Source: Krasilnikovozyma curviuscula
Lineage: Eukaryota > Basidiomycota > Tremellomycetes > Cystofilobasidiales > Mrakiaceae
NCBI GenBank assembly: GCA_014825775.1
Contig: MVAQ01000302.1
Span: 1 to 22,099, forward strand
Direction: 5' to 3'
Length of the DNA: 22,099 nt
Position numbers and translations under genes: made by a program. Of the stretch, positions 1-10,486 are shown one piece after another; position 1 is the stretch's first letter; every line of letters starts with the position of its first letter. The notes below the pieces were generated by a model. It worked only from the letters and a program-made list of their open reading frames with translations. It made no database searches and was not told the DNA's origin.

Positions 1-169
1 GTATGGGATAGCAGCAAGCAAGTCGTTGTAGGATTCAAAAGATCGTATATAAGATGGCAAAAAAACAGAAAGAATGTCCACGAGAAACCCAAATGGCAGT
101 ATCACAAGCAACATAGATTGCCGCTGCCTGCATAATCTCATCACCGAAGATTGCGGAGAATCGGGACGG

Positions 170-1898
170 TTATGACTCATGCGAGATATTGCTAATGACT
201 TCTGGGTTTACTGCACTGAGTCTAAGGACATCGTCGTCAGTGTCACTCCGGTAGATCCTAGAGCGATAAAAATGAAAGCATACCTCTCTGGCCCCTTCCC
301 TTTTGTATCCAAATATGTAGGCAGACCCAGACTTCTACTAGCTTGAGACACTCCCCTATCTGATGTTCCACCTTCAAGGACGATACCAGCGTCGGTATGC
401 TGTTGGTACACGACATTATCCCCCTGCGCTGGCTCCTCCTCGACAAAGTGCGAGCCTGAGCGGCCCGACTCAGATATGTTCCCCTGTGTGACAGCTGGGG
501 ATTGAGGTGGGCCAAAATTGGGATTAGATGGTGAGGTGGCGGACGAGGAGGAGCCTAGGGATGTCATCAGATGCGTGTTCTTGGTATCCGGCGAGAAGTC
601 CATCGCAGGGTGAGATGGTGCAGATTCTGAAGGTGACGAAGAAGGCTGATCTAGTTAGATCATAATCAAATTTCAAGCTACACTAGATGAACTCGCACCT
701 TGAGAGTAGACAACAGGAGGTGCCAGAGTGACAGGATTGACATATCCCCCATTGAAGCTCCCACCGTTCGCATCACCTTCTTCCATCTTGGTCCCCGCCG
801 GCGCGTACGTCCTTCCCTCGTGTTTTCTTCTCTTGAAGAACCACATCCCGAGAATACATAGCACAGCCAGCAATGCACCACCTAGAAGCCCACCGACGGC
901 CGCACCAGCGACTGTGCCATTACTTGCACCGTGCGACGCCGAAGTCGAGCGTGGGGAGTAGGTCGTTGTCACGCCTGGGTTAGAGGAGAAAGTACCGATA
1001 ATTGCATCACCTTTGGTTGCTGAAGATAAGCCACATGTGTTGTTGTCGGATTCTTGGACGACGACTGGAAGGAACAAAGATGCTTCAGTGGCGAAAAATC
1101 AAAACAAATGCAGCGGATGAGAGGATCTACTGTCGTTGAGGAAAGAGATTCCTGCGGTGCCATTGGGGTAGTCGAACATTCCCATCGATATCATGGTCTG
1201 TTAGGTAGTGTGGTGGGAAAAGACAAGTTTGTAGCTGAGTTAGATACACGCTTTGGCGCTAAGGAAGTACACAAGACGATCGACGCACTCCAGCAGTAAC
1301 ATTAACTTATTCAGAAAATTTAAAGGATATTCAGAAAGTTCCTTTCGTAGTTTTACCCATGAATAGACCTTTACGATGGACAGCGAGAACAACGCAAACT
1401 CACGGGGTGGGAACTCAACCTCACTAACCCAACCATTGGTTGTATTTGTGCTATACCACTCAATGTTCAGATTCGAGATGGTTCCGTTAATAACCCAAGA
1501 AAGCTGTACCCAGTTCCAAGGCTGTAAATTTAAGCAGCAAATAAATGAAACGGCTGTCTGGCTGGTAGCTTGTCGGGTATGAAGATGACTTACTCTTTGT
1601 ATCGACACTGCCGAAACGTTAAACTGAAATTAAGACGGAATTAAACATGTGAACATGGATAAACTGCTAATACTTCCCAGTTAGTCAAGTGAGTCACTCA
1701 CTGGGTAGCACTGAGCAAGAACGGTTTCATAATTGGGTGAATTCCATTGGACGCCCTTTTGGTAGACAAAAACAAGAAATACTCGATGAGTTCAGAATTT
1801 TATCTCCTGGAACCTGACATAGTATGGAAGTGAAAATAAAATTAATATAATCTCAACGTACCTTTGCTATCATCCCGCCCGCTGCCTCTGTTTCCCAT
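170..1898 (-). CDS. Putative single-pass, mucin-like membrane protein (383 aa, 9 exons)
   Basis: I do not recognise a named family. My exons, in transcript order, are 1898-1862, 1781-1702, 1623-1594, 1521-1404, 1305-1289 (17-bp micro-exon), 1197-1131, 1082-699, 650-284 and 221-170; all phases agree. The extracellular half has Trp-rich and Asn-X-Ser/Thr segments (PWNWVQLSW, NGTISNLNIEW, LNVTAG, MFDYPNGTAG). A Ser/Thr-rich stalk follows, then one membrane helix at about residues 174-199 (VAGAAVGGLLGGALLAVLCI, continuing to MWFF) with a KRRK stop-transfer. The Ser/Pro/Gly-rich tail of about 180 residues is presumably cytoplasmic. The layout resembles fungal surface sensors or adhesins, but the function is unknown. 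The weak point is the start: the ATG at 1898 gives no clear signal peptide, and the first acceptor (..TCGAG) is poor. Another first-exon reading, starting near 1960 and joining at a CAAAAG acceptor, also fits. The TM and tail exons are secure. Confidence 0.7.
1289..1305 (-). other. 17-bp micro-exon of the upstream membrane protein gene
   Basis: The exon ending at 1404 stops in phase 1, while the exon beginning at 1197 must be read in phase 0. A 17-nt exon with acceptor ..GAATAAG and donor GTGCGT bridges this exactly and adds LNVTAG, which carries an N-glycosylation sequon. Skipping it would require a weaker donor inside the preceding exon, such as GTTAGT after NGW. Confidence 0.5.
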
Positions 1899-2476
1899 CG
1901 CCTGTGCAGCTCTCCGGTCCTCCTCCTCGTTTGCTCAGCAGGAACTTCAACGAGACTCATCTTGAACGCAGGTGAAACTGTTGTGGTTGGAGAAAAAGCA
2001 GAAGAATTTTCTTTCCGGCTCAGCTTCGGATAGTTCTTAAAAGGATGGGACTGGAGACAGGAGGAGGAAATCTTTGGAATGTTTACGCAGCCTCTCTGCG
2101 ATGTTGCTCCCCACTCTTAATACTGGCAGTTTCTCACCAACTGCACAGCTGGACCCAGAATTTGTTTCTGTTGGATGACTATATACATACTGCTCCACGG
2201 TATCATCAAAACGAGAACATCAGAGTCACGATTTGTTGGCTGTGATGGTAATGCAGCTGGCTGTGACGCCCCCACCGATCATAACACCGCTTCTCCTATC
2301 TTGCGCAAAGCACCCCAAAAAACACTAAATCCCTTCAACCTAGAAAAGAATCTCCTATTTACCAAACAATTCATCAGCTAAGAGTCATCGTTTCCCCTCT
2401 AAAAAAAAACAGTGTTTGATTCCAACCAGCACTAGGTGTTCCTTTTGTCTTGCTTTCTGAAGAGATTCTCAAAACA
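1899..2476. promoter_or_regulatory. Shared divergent promoter region of the two membrane protein genes
   Basis: This 578-bp stretch between the two predicted start codons has no convincing coding exon; its small ORFs carry no family signal. It must hold both 5' UTRs and promoters. A pyrimidine-rich stretch and an A9 run (about 2402-2410) lie 70-80 bp before the plus-strand ATG. I see no clear TATA box. Confidence 0.5.
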
Positions 2477-4269
2477 ATGATTTGGGAAGCACTATCATTT
2501 TCTCTGTTACTATTGTAAGTTGATAGAATATAACTAAAGTCTAAAAAGCGGACGGAGTGAACGAACAGACTGAGTTCTTTGCTTGCTAGATTTTCCTTAC
2601 CTTCGACCTCAGCAACCTTCTTCTTTTACCTTCAAGATACTTACTTCATTTCCGATGCACCAGACACCTTCTGGTCGCAATGCAACACCATGGTTAGTGC
2701 CTCCTGCTTCCCACTCGCCCGCGCGCTGCCCAACGCTTAGGTCCGTTCCCGCTCGCGGCGTACCAGAACATCACCTGGAATACAACAAACAGCGTGTACC
2801 CAGTCAACCTCATGATTGTACCCCAAGGGTTGCCTCCTATCACCAAGCATCTGGGAGCTGAGTCAAATGGGAGCGCAGGGATCGTACTTGATGCGCCGGC
2901 AGGGACCAAATGTGAATGCCTTATGCAAGCTTTTAACAGGATTCAGTGTTTAACTGCTCCTTTCTTGGCTTGTCTGATCAGATATCGTATTGATGGGAGA
3001 TGCCACAGGTCAGCTTCCATCTCTCCCACCGTCCTAGAATGAGATCATCCACATTATGACAGCTGCTGTGTTTCTTGCTGTGATTTTCTCTCTCTATAGG
3101 TATCGCGGCTGGAGGTGGGTCAAAAGTATTGACCGTAGGAGACAACTCGACATCAAATGACTGTAATATTGCGGTGAAGCCTACTTGGACACTTTCAGAA
3201 ATGGGGAACGCAACGCAGTGTGAGCAGTTGAGGATAGGTGTTGGGAGTGGATCAACTGGGAATGTTAACGTGGGTGTGTGTTGTTACAGCTTCAACGGCA
3301 GATTCTGATCCTTTTTGATCATTTCTCAGTTCACCACTATACCCATGTCCAGCTATGGTACCGACCAGAACGTGAGAGCTCCCCCCAGGACGTCAGACTT
3401 CTGTTTCACTCATCCACTTAGATATTCTTCTGTCTCTCACTTCCTTTCATTAGTTCAAGACATTTGACTCGCTCATTCCTTCAGCGTCAGTCTCGTCGGG
3501 AAGCTATAACTGGACAGCAAACATCTCATCTGGCGACCCATACGTCATAAGTTCGTTTCATCTTTGATTTTATACACGTACTACAGTCAGTCAAAACTTA
3601 TTTTTCACTCCTCTCGAACAAAAAGTGGGAAATGATGCCAACGGGTATGGAACAGGAGGTGTCAGCATGCTTTACACGGCCCAACTCTCAGCTACAAACG
3701 ATACATCTTGTCTTTACGTCGCGCCCGTACCCAAAAAGTATGTATATCCCCCCAACCCCTACCAGTTCGAGGCTGAAACCAAATACGTGAAAGGCCTCTT
3801 TCCGGTGGTGCCATAGCAGGGATCGTCATTGGCGTCATCGCAGCACTCGTCCTCACCCTCGGCGCGTCACTTTTCATCCGCCATCGCAACCGCCCTCGCC
3901 CAGTGCTAGACTTGACCGAAGGCGAAGATCCGACACCAATTCCTATCTCATCACTCCCTGCCCCTGTATTAGGTGCTGATACAGAGAATCAGATGCATGA
4001 ATTACTCCCTCCACCGACGCTGGGCGGGGGACCGAATAGGTTATCAAAGTTGGCAGCCGAGAATGGGAGCAATGCAAGCTTCGTTGGGGAAATTAGCGAG
4101 AATAGTAAGTATATCCATTATTGAATTTCAAAGATGTAAGAGGGGGTTGAATGACTGAGGTCAAGCTCCATTTCCTCCTGCAGACGCCGCGGGAGGATCG
4201 TCAACACCAAGACAGACTATCATTGATCTTCCCCCCCAATACAAGGACTACACTCAACGTGACCCGTAG
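2477..4269 (+). CDS. Putative single-pass type I membrane glycoprotein with PPxY tail (376 aa, 10 exons)
   Basis: I do not recognise a named family. The exons are 2477-2514, 2590-2692, 2767-2911, 2982-3008, 3100-3269, 3330-3371, 3454-3550, 3626-3737, 3794-4104 and 4184-4269; all phases agree. The protein starts with a good signal peptide (MIWEALSFSLLLLFSLPSTS) split by intron 1. An extracellular domain follows with WSQCNTMNITW, YPVNLMIVPQG, KYIVLMGDATGIAAGGG and several N-glycosylation sequons. There is one membrane helix at about residues 250-272 (GAIAGIVIGVIAALVLTLGA) with an RHRNRPR stop-transfer. The cytoplasmic tail of about 100 residues ends in PPQYKDY, a PPxY motif (residues 365-368) of the kind bound by WW domains of Nedd4/Rsp5 ubiquitin ligases. 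It is divergent from the neighbouring gene with a similar layout; the two are possibly distant relatives, though sequence identity is not obvious. A role as cell-surface sensor or wall protein is inference only. Confidence 0.82.
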
Positions 4270-4554
4270 ACTAATCTTCGGAAACTGAGTTTTACTCCTG
4301 GTTTATCTTGTCTTTTCATAAGGTTATCATCTGTCGTCGTACTTTAGATCTTTCGCAATCAAAACAACGCTTCTATTTCCGATGTGGACTAACTGAATAG
4401 CAAGTAGATAAGATGTGAAGAGATAGCAATTGTAGGAGTAATATGTGATAACTATTGATACAGTTCAAGTTAAACTAAATGCGAATGCTTTTGACAGGAA
4501 ACAAAAGAATTGAAAAATTGAGGCAAACTGCGTGGATATCAAGCATAACGTATT

Positions 4555-7148
4555 TTAAAGGCAGATCGCAACAACAACTCCGGTAGCTAGCAGCATCGTC
4601 ACAAAAATATCGACGCTAATCATCAAACCAGCCGAAGTTTGAGACGCACTCGCGCTGGGCCCAGAGGCAGATGTCGAAGCGGTGGGTGTGCTTCCACTGC
4701 CGACTGCGATAGCGTTCCCACCGCCCAAGAACGACGGCTTGGTGCCCAAGGTGGGGTTATATTCTCCTGGGGATGTCTCGTTTGTGGTGGTTCCGTCCCA
4801 AGCCCACTTATTGAAGCTAGTTAAAAAAAAAAAAAAGAAAAAAAGCGTCAAGTCTCGCTCTTTGAAATTGCGTTTACGAGATGTGGACGCACCATGATTC
4901 ACAAGTGGAACTTCTTACTGCCCCAGAACGGGAACGAGCACGATCGACGACAGCACACTGGAGACAGGTCGGCCAGTCGGCTTCAGTGCCGTTAAGAGTG
5001 AAAGACCGCATCGCGTTGTTGTGGTTCGCAAACGCCTGGTCGGTCTCGTACGTAAGCTGGAAAGTTGACGTGTTTCCGTATGCAGACCAGGGGTAGGTAC
5101 CAACGTAGATGATGATAGGTACGTTGGTCTCGTTGACACCGAAGATTGTGGGACGCGAATTGAAGCCTATAAGGTGGTACAAATGTTACCGCTGGCGTTT
5201 TGAGGATTAGAGGAAGGGCGACAACCTACCAAGGTTGACAAAGGTGTTACCAGAGGGAAGCTTAGGCATGAGGTTGGATGTTGAATCATTGCCAGCCAGG
5301 TAAAGGAAACGTTCGTATGTGTTGAACACTTCACTCCCGTTAGGCTAGTGAAGGCAAGCCAAAACACAGAGTATCAGCGCAAAACAAGAGAATCACAGGT
5401 GAAATGGCGACTCACCCATGAGTATGTAGTATCCGCACTGTTGTCGAAGGCAAGGATTACATCCACCTCTCGAGCTGGGACGACGAATGGTTCCAACGGG
5501 ACGTTCTCATCTGATTCACCACCATCTACCAAATCCAGATCTGGCCAGCTCAGAGTCGGGTTGTAGATAGAAGAATTACCAGCGCCATATTGGTAGAAAG
5601 GGTTGGTGATCTGTGAGATGTCGTTATCGTCGCTGCTGATTCCCTGGAGGATGAGTTCGATGGCGGACACCAAGACGCCGTCGTCACCGGTCGAGTTGAG
5701 TGTTGGATAAATCTGATTGAATAACGTCGAGCTGGTGCCTACAACAAAGCCGAGGTTGTCGAAACCGTTGTAGCATTGGCCAGTAGGCGATCCGTTGGTT
5801 AAGTTAGTTCCCATCCAAGCAGTTGGAGTGAAGAAGCCATCGACGTCTTCGTAGTCTAAATACCAACTTCCAAACTCTGCTGGAGTGAACTCGAAGACGG
5901 TAGCATTGGCTGGGACGATTGTCTCGCCCGGTCTACGGGAAAGAGAGATGATCACTGGATATGGGAGGTACGGTTGGGAGAAGGAAGTGTTGTAGAGGGT
6001 CGAGTTGGTAAGAGAAGCGAGAGTCAAGTTTGGGTTGTTAGTCGGCCAGTACGGTTTTGGGAAGAGGTGTGAGGAGAGTGCCAAACTAAAGAGGGTGGTG
6101 ATGAAGGTTCGCGTTGGTGAATGTCAGCAGCAGACTATAGATATCGTTTGTTGAACAGCAAGGAATATACTTACGCCCAGTAGTCAGTCTGGAAGAAATG
6201 AAAATACGCATATAGTTAGTGGTAGACATGACAAGCTTGTCAATGGCGGCTCACAATTTGAGTATAGAAGCCTTCACTACTCTTCCCATGAACTTCAGAG
6301 ACCATATCAGCAAAGTACTCAGTCGTATCAAAGAATCCGCTGTCCGGCACAATTAGCTTGAAGAGGGATAGATGATCAGTAGATGGCGACATGAGGATGA
6401 GACAACTCGACGCTGCTCACGTTCGACCCCAAATTCCAAACATTGTTGATCAAGTCTAATGACGTCGCGTTGCTGTTAGCAAAGTAGCTTCCAACGAACC
6501 AACTTCCTCCAGACAAGCCGCCCATGTACGTTAAGCAATGCGAGAGGCCACCAGTACCAGCAGCTACCGCTTCCGCGATCCTTGAGTCCATGGCGCTCAT
6601 TGAGCCACTAGCACCAAGCTATAACAAAAAGTTAATAAGAACCAGCTTTTATTATGGTAGATTGTTTTTTAGATGACAAGAAACAAACCTGTGCTCGGTA
6701 CCCTCCTCCAGAAAACGCGGCGGCCACTCGAGGGATCGTCGACGTTGAGTTGACTGCAAAATTAAAGACTGCAGAGGCATTGCTAGGCAACCAAGCTTGG
6801 AATCCAGCTCTCAAAGAAGGCTCCAGGTCACTCAGATACTGCTCCTCGAACGAGTTTAGACCCTAAGTCAAAACCGGGTAAAAGTACAATTGCATGAGAA
6901 AAACAACGAGCATTTTTCGAGTAAACAGAGTCCAAGTTGGATAAGATACTGACTGAGGAATGTCTAACCCACTGCTCGAATCCATTGCTTCCTACTGTTG
7001 GGCAGGTCACTTCGGTTGGAGCATAGCCTGTCGAGTACGACGACGTGGGTCCCGCCTGTCGTGCGACCAGAGGGGAGGCCTCCACACCAGCACCAGATAT
7101 CAGGAGCGAGCTGACCACAGCCAGAGAAACAGCACCGGCTGCAAACAT
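4555..7148 (-). CDS. PLB1: Phospholipase B / lysophospholipase, secreted and GPI-anchored (667 aa, 9 exons)
   Basis: Fungal phospholipase B removes both acyl chains from glycerophospholipids and also has lysophospholipase and transacylase activity; it acts at the wall or outside the cell. The exons are 7148-6954, 6862-6689, 6618-6421, 6356-6255, 6188-6175 (14 bp), 6085-5416, 5344-5230, 5166-4893 and 4816-4555. A signal peptide (MFAAGAVSLAVVSSLLISGA) is followed by CPTVG. The catalytic set of the cPLA2/PLB fold is visible: SGGGYRA (Arg about 121), the nucleophile elbow GLSGGSW (Ser about 159) and LVDGGE (Asp about 405). The Cys-rich end (CLQCAVVD, CESCFNKWAWDG) is typical of the family. The Ser/Thr/Ala-rich C-terminus ends in a hydrophobic stretch (MISVDIFVTMLLATGVVVAI), as in GPI-anchored Plb1. 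There are many N-glycosylation sites. The length fits the family (about 630-670 aa). In Cryptococcus the homologue is a known virulence factor. The family assignment is secure; paralogue identity is not. Confidence 0.93.
4823..4844 (-). repeat. Homopolymer tract (A14-G-A7 on plus strand) in the last phospholipase B intron
   Basis: Read on the gene's strand this is T7-C-T14, followed by AACTAG. It forms the polypyrimidine tract just before the final exon. Such a run is prone to length variation and sequencing error, but it lies outside the coding exons. Confidence 0.85.
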
Positions 7149-7567
7149 TTTTGACCAGAGAGATATGGTTGGAACAGAAAAGTTACGAGAAAAGCTGAGA
7201 AGGGACGCACTACACCTCGTTTCTTTTTATTTTTCGCTCGGCGCCCGTCGTCATCCTCTGGGGAAAAAACCCCAAGCTCAAACGTAAGGCATACGAGTCG
7301 CATCGGTTGAGGTGCCTTCGAAGCCGTTTTTCCTTGCTGAGCATCCCTCGTCTCACAAAGCGACCTTCTGTGATCAGGTCGGTTCCATCGGCGCCTAGAT
7401 CGGGTGCGACGTCAGGTACCGGGGCGGGCGCTCCTTGCTTGTCGATCCCAGAGGTACGTTGAGAGATGGAGGCTTTCCAAGTGTAGAGAGCAGGAAATAA
7501 ACTTGTATGTCATCATATGTACAATGTTATGCGTGAGTCTGTATGGCGAGTAACCGACAGCGCGAGA
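7149..7567. promoter_or_regulatory. Intergenic: phospholipase B promoter and downstream gene 3' region
   Basis: This 419-bp stretch lies between the phospholipase B start codon (minus strand, 7148) and the stop of the upstream minus-strand dioxygenase gene (7568). I see no coding exon. A small inverted repeat, TGGGG-A6-CCCCA, lies at 7259-7274. Core promoter elements are not obvious. Confidence 0.5.
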
Positions 7568-9393
7568 TCAGTATGGGACCGCACCGACCAGCTTGAGCCC
7601 GGCCTCTCCAATCTCCGGTCTCTTTTGGTCCTTGACTACAAAGTCTTTGAACTCCTCCGCGAACGCAGCTGGAATTTCTCGTGTTCCCAAGAAAAATGAC
7701 ACAGGATCGTGGCTTGTATTAACCATGGCTTCCCACGCTGCTTTACGAGACTCGATACATTGCTGTGTTGCGTGCGAGGCGGGTTTGTAACAGATGTATT
7801 GTGCAATTCTAGGGTTCTGAGAGGAGGGGTGAGCACCGTAGTGGACGCAACGCTGGGAGATGGGATTGCGAGGTCAGTACTGTGTAAAGGATGAGACAGG
7901 AGGAGAAGGGAAGGGCATGACGCACTGAGTCCCATAGGATGAGATCGCCTGGTTCGGCACAGACTTTGACATATTCACAGCCCTGTGATTTCAGCCACTC
8001 AATCTGCTCGGGGGTGTGATCGTGCCTGTCCGTTGAGTTCTGCAATTAAACGAGTGCGAAATGTCAGGAGAATAGATGGAGGAGTAGACGAGGACGAGAT
8101 AGAGGATAGGAGTGACAACAATACTTACCCAGCCACCTTCAGGCATATCCTTTGCAAAGGCTTCGTTGAAGAGTTTGCTGTACAGAGGCTTCGAGCCCTT
8201 GAGGACCATCAGTCCACCATCCTCAGGACCTAGAAGCGCCGGGTGACAAGTTCGCAAAGAGTCAGGGATAAATGCTTTGGAAATAGAATGAAGACTTACC
8301 ATTTGGTGAGAGGTTGACGATCCCCTATAAGATCAACGCGCACGTCGATTCAAGATCCCCATTAGCAGAAGGGTAAATGAAGGGTAAATGATCAGCCATT
8401 CGCAAATCCAACCATCGTCACTCAAAAAACTGACCTGAACACAGTAAAGACCCTGTTTCAAAGGAGACTGGTCGACCTGTATCCCAAAAATAAAACTCAG
8501 GTTAGGTGGAGATATCGGATGAGATTGAGGGCATCAAACCATTTTTCCCAACGTACATGTGGCCATGGCTGTCTGATCTCATCATGTGCAGAGAGACCTT
8601 GTGGAATAGAGAGGTTCATACCATCTACCGCCGAAAAAGGTACCATTGAGGTGTCAGCGCTAATGGCTTTGCCTAGAAGATCGCCATAAGGAGCAAGCTA
8701 GTTGCTCACCGAATGAAACAAGAAGCTCATCTGTCCCCCAGATCCGAGCAAAGGGTTCTCTAATAGATGGGGTCAGACGCAGGTCCTGTGGTATAACAGA
8801 AATGAGGTGGATGAAAGGTGATGCAAATGGTGAGTGAGGCGGCGCTGCGTTGCGGATCCATGCATGTGAATGAGTGGACTAACCCAACAGGTCTGCAAGT
8901 GCCCAATACCGTATTTACTGAGAATCCAAGTTCCTTATTAGGATCTTCCTTCATTGCGTTGAAAAAGGTTTGAATATGGAACTCACTTGTAGAGCCCGCC
9001 TCTGAAGCAAAACGGCAAGTTGCTTCGTTTCCACGTACTCTGATCGTTTCGATCGTATCCCTGTCCGAAACTCTCCAGCCACTCGTGAGCTTGAGAGACA
9101 TATTCAGCAGCTTTATCCTTAGAGATAACGCCTGGAATCACGACGAATCCTGCCACAGCGAATTAAGACTGTTAATTGCTTCTAGGACTTCTCGATGTCT
9201 CAGATGAGACAAAGTAGGAGAAGGACATACCATCACGAGCGAGATCGTCTCTGAAATCACCGTATGTCTTATTCTCGTCGATGGTAGCTTTCGAAGTCTC
9301 CTCAGTTTTACCTTCGATAGATTGGCCGTACCGTTTCGCGAAGTCAATGGTTGCCTGGTTCACAGCAGGTTGGGTTGGGACAGCGACTGGCAT
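7568..9393 (-). CDS. Phytanoyl-CoA dioxygenase (PhyH) family protein (356 aa, 10 exons)
   Basis: This is an Fe(II)/2-oxoglutarate-dependent oxygenase of the PhyH superfamily; the substrate cannot be told from sequence. The exons are 9393-9231, 9149-8987, 8917-8884, 8785-8710, 8624-8557, 8476-8435, 8324-8300, 8229-8129, 8039-7926 and 7852-7568. All phases agree and the protein ends ..LVGAVPY. The N-terminal part has DGFVVIPGVIS, the usual opening of the double-stranded beta-helix. The iron triad reads PHVDQSP (His168, Asp170) and RCVHYGAH (His266), with a likely 2-oxoglutarate-binding Arg277 in SSQNPR. PEDGGLMVLKGS and EPGDLILWDS are family hallmarks. There is no signal peptide and no C-terminal SKL-type peroxisome signal, so a cytosolic location is likely. 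Many fungal members act in secondary metabolism or degradation of unusual substrates, but no biosynthetic cluster surrounds this one. It does not look like the peroxisomal phytanic-acid enzyme itself. Confidence 0.88.
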
Positions 9394-9899
9394 TGAGTTC
9401 TCTGTCAGCTGATAGGAAGCGTAAAGAGCCGATAGTGGTGGTTGAGAGGAATTGGAAGCGTGTAATATGCCCGAAATAAATAGCCTTTCTGGCGCTGAAG
9501 CTCACCCGAAAATTGAAAACAGGCGTGACCCGAACGCAATTTTGATTGGCAGCTCTATAACGGTAAGCAACAGACAGATGCTGTATACACCTGGGTATCA
9601 AATTGAATCAAATTTTACCAGGAGATGAAAGAAAACGAATTATAATAATGAATTCCCTCAATGTTGATCACAAAGTTGGGAATCATCCTCTGGGGTTTCC
9701 TCTCAGGGCGAAAAAAGTACTCTTGTTTGCTATTGGGAGATTCAATATCAAGATAAGAGTATGGAACACACTCCAAGAATATCTTATCACTAAAAGGTTT
9801 TTGTGATACCTCTTTTACAACGATTGCGATCGAAAGTTGCACAAAGCAGTCCACCGATAGGCACATCGCCGTAGAGATTAACAGAAGTCTAGCCTCTAG
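9394..9899. promoter_or_regulatory. Intergenic: dioxygenase promoter and mini-eEF1B 3' region
   Basis: These 506 bp lie between two minus-strand genes. No ORF in any frame shows family similarity or plausible splice support. The stretch at about 9600-9800 is AT-rich, probably 3' UTR and spacer. No transcription signal is clear enough to name. Confidence 0.4.
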
Positions 9900-10401
9900 T
9901 CAAAGTTCTGCAAAAAGAACATGAAGCCCCTTGTGAGCTGAACATGCAGAAAAAGACTGTATAAGAGAACCACTAAACTCACTTTGCATCGCCTGTACAT
10001 CCACTGACTGAACGTACTCCTCCAATGCAACAACCTCATCCTCGATCTCAGACAACGAGACGAGATCCGTAATGACAAGCGTAAATTGGATCTTGTTCAC
10101 GCCGTATCCGACAGGAACGTGCTTTGCCAAGACACCGAATCAAATGTCGGTTTGGTCTCTCGGACAACAAAAAAAGATATTTAAGAATTGAAGGCTCACT
10201 TTCGAAGACCCCCACAAGAGACCGTCCTTCTTGATCCCCCTAACAGCTTTTTCTAGAGCGTTCAGGTCCGTGGTGTCATCCCAAGGTTTGACATCGAGAG
10301 TGACAAGTGACTAAGACGCAAAACAATCCGATGAAATTGTCAATACTTCCTGTATGGAAATTCACAAGTTACCCCAGTCCTGTGCTCACTTTTGCGACCA
10401 T
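9900..10401 (-). CDS. Stand-alone eEF1B-alpha (EF-1 beta) guanine-nucleotide-exchange domain (89 aa, 4 exons)
   Basis: eEF1B-alpha recharges eEF1A with GTP during translation elongation. The exons are 10401-10390 (12 bp, M-V-A-K), 10310-10200, 10121-9983 and 9907-9900 (8 bp); each splice is in phase. The protein matches the family's C-terminal exchange domain almost end to end: [47 protein letters not shown] and stop. The penultimate Lys of MQKL, which the yeast structure places in the eEF1A magnesium site, is present. The N-terminal GST-like domain and the acidic linker (about 110-130 residues in ordinary eEF1B-alpha) are absent, and the 217 bp up to the next gene cannot encode them. ITDLVSL is one residue shorter than the usual VxxDDxVSL. 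Introns are retained, so this is not a processed retrocopy. It is either a functional minimal exchange factor or a partial duplicate still under constraint. Confidence 0.85.
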
Positions 10402-10461
10402 CTCTAAAGCTTGATTCAATACCTACACTAGAGAGTTGGGGAGAAGAATTGAGAGCTCTGC

Positions 10462-10468
10462 TTAAATA
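10462..10468 (-). promoter_or_regulatory. Candidate TATA-like box of the mini-eEF1B gene
   Basis: The minus strand reads TATTTAA, 61-67 bp before the ATG at 10401. It is followed by a CT-rich stretch (CTCTCAATTCTTCTCCCC), a common arrangement at strongly expressed fungal genes. This is assigned by motif and position only. Confidence 0.4.
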
Positions 10469-10486
10469 GTTGGTGATTGTGACATA

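Noticed and set aside
7259..7274. TGGGG-A6-CCCCA inverted repeat as a terminator or hairpin.
   Set aside because: Only five base pairs; bacterial-type terminators do not apply in a fungal gene, and chance occurrence is likely.
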